NCBI GenBank assembly: GCA_026413225.1
Contig: CM048560.1
Span: 14,588,001-14,652,000 of the forward strand
DNA from: Otis tarda
Taxonomy: Eukaryota; Chordata; Aves; Otidiformes; Otididae
Direction: 5' to 3'
Length of the DNA stretch: 64,000 nucleotides
Shown here: one piece after another, positions 60,911 to 64,000 of the stretch
Numbering within the stretch: position 1 is the stretch's first letter
Layout: each line of letters opens with the position of its first letter
Made by a program: the position numbers and the translations under genes
Notes under the pieces: model-generated
Databases searched by the model: none
Seen by the model: the letters and a program-made list of their open reading frames with translations, nothing else
What the model was told of the DNA's origin: nothing

Positions 60911-63900
60911 TTTATGTACATTAAACACTGCATTTTAAACATATGTAAATAAATATTTATCTATATTAAACATTCATAAACTTGCTTATAAACCTGCAGC
61001 CTCGCCCCAGACAGAATCCTACAGCTACTCCAAACAAGCTGCCAAGAGGACAGAGTTACTGCGGCCGTTCACCGCTGCGGAGGAAGCAGACCCTAGCTGG
61101 AGGCTCCCTCCACTGTATTGCTTTATGTCCATTTAGGAAATTCCTGCCTTCCTGAGTTTCTAACTGGTTCGGATGAACATTAGGGGAAAATGGTATTTTA
61201 AAACAGTCTCTGAATTCTAAAAGGCTGCCAAATAGTGTTCTGTTTGTAGGAGCAATTTAGCTTTATTAAGCAGCCTGACATCATCTCGGCGAACTAAGAT
61301 AAGCTTTGTACAGAGTGCTGCAGCAGAGTCATCGGCAGCGGCAGAAGCCAATCAGTCTAGAACCTGATTACCGAGAGCTGTGCTGACACACTGCAAGGAA
61401 AGGTGTTAAAAAACCCTCTTCTCACTCACTCATCCGCCAAGCTAGACACCCCATTTCACCTCTGATATTATTGAAGGAATTTCTCATGGCAGCAGAGGTT
61501 TGGCAAACTATACTTCTCAGAAAACCTCTTTGTGTTTCTCTGTTTTCATTAAACCTCTTTGCCAAACTGCCAGTTGTGAAGGTCATTTCACTTGCACGGC
61601 ATTGTTAGAATATATTTCACAAGCAGTGTAGACAGCACTTACTGTGAAATCTGTATTTCGTATTTTCCTGCTGGTAGGAAAATGGAATACTTAAAACCAG
61701 TTGGGAACCTAAAGAGTTAGACCTGCTACGGGCAAGTCTTAAATTGCTATTACAAAAAGGTCCATTAGCAGGTTTGATCTGAGCAAGGAGGGTGTGCTAG
61801 TTTACTGTATTAATCGGATTTCTTCCCAACTAAATTCTGCTCATGAATTTTAGAAGTATTGAATTAGAGGAATCTGGTTTGCAGGGCCAGGCATGGATGC
61901 TGGGAACAGTCATATAATAATGTACTCTTATGTTTTAGGCAGAAAAAAGGAAGCATTATTTTTTCTGAACATTTCCTTCCTCTTTAAATCTTCAGATACT
62001 CTGCTTTCTCTAAGGTCATTGCATGAATTTAAGATACACCATTCTGGAAACTAAATTAGCCCTCATTTACTGGGAAGTTGAATGCAGCCAGACTAATGGT
62101 GGTGCAAATATAATTGGTTCCCAACATGTGTCAGTGTGTATACTCCTCAAGCCACAGAAAAGATGCATTATGGGACTAATTTTTAAATGTTAATGGATAT
62201 TGGATGTTTGCCAGACACCCAGCTGTGCACAAAACATTGAGATGGTAAATAGCTCTTGATCTGTTTAGAAACAAATTATAATGGCTGTTTGGATTCCACA
62301 TGACTGAAGGCATGGTAACCGGCACAGGCTTAGAGACTGACCCTATTAACTACACTAAGGGGAACGTGCCGGTTTTTAAAATCCAAATAAGAGACATAAA
62401 ATATAGCTATTAAGATGCCATTTAAATTATTTTAGATTAATATTAAACAAATAAAATCTCAGCAACAACCCATAGCACCTGTTACCATTGCCTACATGAG
62501 CTAACTTATTTAAGGGAGCTTTTTCTGCTAGGTTTCTTTGGTAGGAGGTCAAAAGAAAATGCTTTCATCTCTCTATTAATTTGATTCTAAAGCTGAGATC
62601 CAAGTGAAAAGCTTACCTGCACTCGTAGAATAAAATCTCTCCTGCCACACATCACCAATGGGTCTCACTGAGATGCACTGGGGAACAAGACCTGTCTTCA
62701 TTTGATATGTAGTTCTCATAAGTTTAATTTAAAGTCTATGAATATCAGTATTTGCAGGAAATTCTCTACTTGAAATGTCTTACTAATTGTATTCATTTGG
62801 TCAGCAAAGCCCAACAGGGAATTTTTAATCAGCTGGATTAGGTGCTTTTGATTACTATACTGGAGCATTTAGCGGAAAGCATCATTTTGCAAGTGAAAAG
62901 TGTACTTAATTGTCAGCAACACAGGAGAGCTTTTTTCCACAAAGCTGTGTGTTCAGCAGTTTGAAACCTCTTCTCACAAATAAATAAGACAGCCACATGT
63001 ATATTCAGGGGATCTTCCCCTTTAGGATTTTGCTGTTTGAGTTTGAAAAATTCTTGAAAAAAGCTTTAAAGTCTAGGACATGATCAGTCCATTTATGATA
63101 CCAAAGTTTCTCTATAAAAAAAACCCGCACCAAAACGGTATGAAATTCCAAGCAGAAGAGCACAGGGGAATCAACAGGGAATGACTACAGACTGCCCAAG
63201 GGCTGAATATGCAATGTCATTCAATCATAGCCTGTCAATAATGCAAAATTTGTACTCCCCAAGTAACTTTGCAGTTACAACTTTGTATTTTGAATTTGTG
63301 CTTCTTAGCATCTATTCTGTAGGTTGGTTTCTAACTGGGTGCTTTCTGCTAATTTTGGTACCTTATATAGCTCCTTCTCTATGACCTGAAATACACTAAC
63401 GTATTAGGAAAGGAACTCTGAGAGTCACTTCTCAGATTTTTTCAAAATTAATTTTGAAATTAAATTTTGAAATTTAATTTGAATTTTGAAAAATTCTTTT
63501 TCTCAAAAGAATGTTGCTTTCACCAAATGTAGAACATCTACAAAAATAAAAGCATCCTGACCATTAGAAAGCATGTGCAATTCTAAGAGGCACCATCAAA
63601 ACACGTAAAAGGAGGGTATTTTTTCCCTGACAGCTTAAGAGTCTTGATACCTTCTTACAGACCAAGTATAGACCTTGGGGAAATGTTTTCCTTACCACCA
63701 ATTTCAAGTGCCAGGAGGGCATCACTGCCATCCTCAGCCCCGCGCAGCCCTGGGTGTTACTTCAGTGGCAGTGGGACACCTGCAGCAGAGACAGAGGAGT
63801 TCTGCTCTCCCCAAAGAGTCCAGGTACTCATGGGCTGGGAATCACATAAACACCTTTACCTCCAGCCTGCTAGTAGAGTGTGAGAAAGTCACAGCCCTGT

Positions 63901-64000
63901 CTGCAGCTACAGGAATACTGAAGAAGAGTCAGAGTTTGGGCATATGAGCACTGGTGGTGAATTGGGCTGGGAAGAAGAAAGCTGGGGTGGCAACTGGTTC
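60911..64000. other. Intergenic region, no gene recognised
   Basis: Mostly AT-rich unique sequence. About 61.2-62.9 kb lacks simple repeats and transposons and has clustered TAAT, CAGCTG and GATA-type words. An AT palindromic cluster lies at 63439-63497. The two short overlapping frames near 63.65-63.95 kb have no protein features. Confidence 0.5.
63440..63497. repeat. Nested AT-rich palindromes / aaattttgaaa-type repeat
   Basis: A perfect 20-bp palindrome (63440-63459) is followed by three imperfect repeats of an aattttgaaat unit. It looks like local duplication of a short palindromic word. Confidence 0.75.

Overview
The window is vertebrate nuclear DNA, most likely from a bird. Three short exons lie in long AT-rich introns with canonical GT/AG borders. 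The repeats are dominated by 5'-truncated CR1 LINEs that end in the avian ATTCTATG-type tail, and there is one LTR that resembles avian ERVL LTRs. I see no bacterial operons, CRISPR array, rRNA or tRNA gene.

The only protein-coding gene I can support is the 3' end of DPYD (dihydropyrimidine dehydrogenase), on the + strand. Its last three coding exons are at 14803-14946, 26216-26356 and 29096-29266. They give 48 + 47 + 56 residues, collinear with residues 875-1025 of the 1025-residue human enzyme (exons 21-23). They encode the linker and the C-terminal ferredoxin-like domain, with both four-cysteine [4Fe-4S] motifs intact. The 3' UTR probably runs to an AATAAA at 30541. Everything before 14803 is intron 20, 14947-26215 is intron 21 and 26357-29095 is intron 22.

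The introns carry most of the repeats. CR1 fragments lie at about 3331-4096, 9175-9417, 9748-10245, 15960-16187, 18958-19818 (minus) and 25723-25838. The last is fused to an ERVL-like solo LTR at about 25432-25722. A much older CR1/L3-like fossil lies at about 22780-23130 (minus). A perfect 16-bp inverted repeat with a 4-nt loop sits at 21185-21220.

From about 30.6 kb to the end no coding gene is recognisable. This is the gene desert downstream of DPYD; in human the next gene on that side is PTBP2, convergently transcribed. Its landmarks are an isolated CpG island (about 38460-38990) with SP1-type boxes, G-rich runs and a strong CTCF-like motif; a 58-bp alternating purine-pyrimidine tract (39468-39525); several perfect palindromes or hairpins; and a young CR1 insertion (about 59792-60910) whose reverse-transcriptase frame is still open for about 339 codons. 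The CpG island, with no gene attached, is the best candidate for something undescribed here, probably a lncRNA promoter or chromatin boundary. I found no convincing novel multi-gene system.
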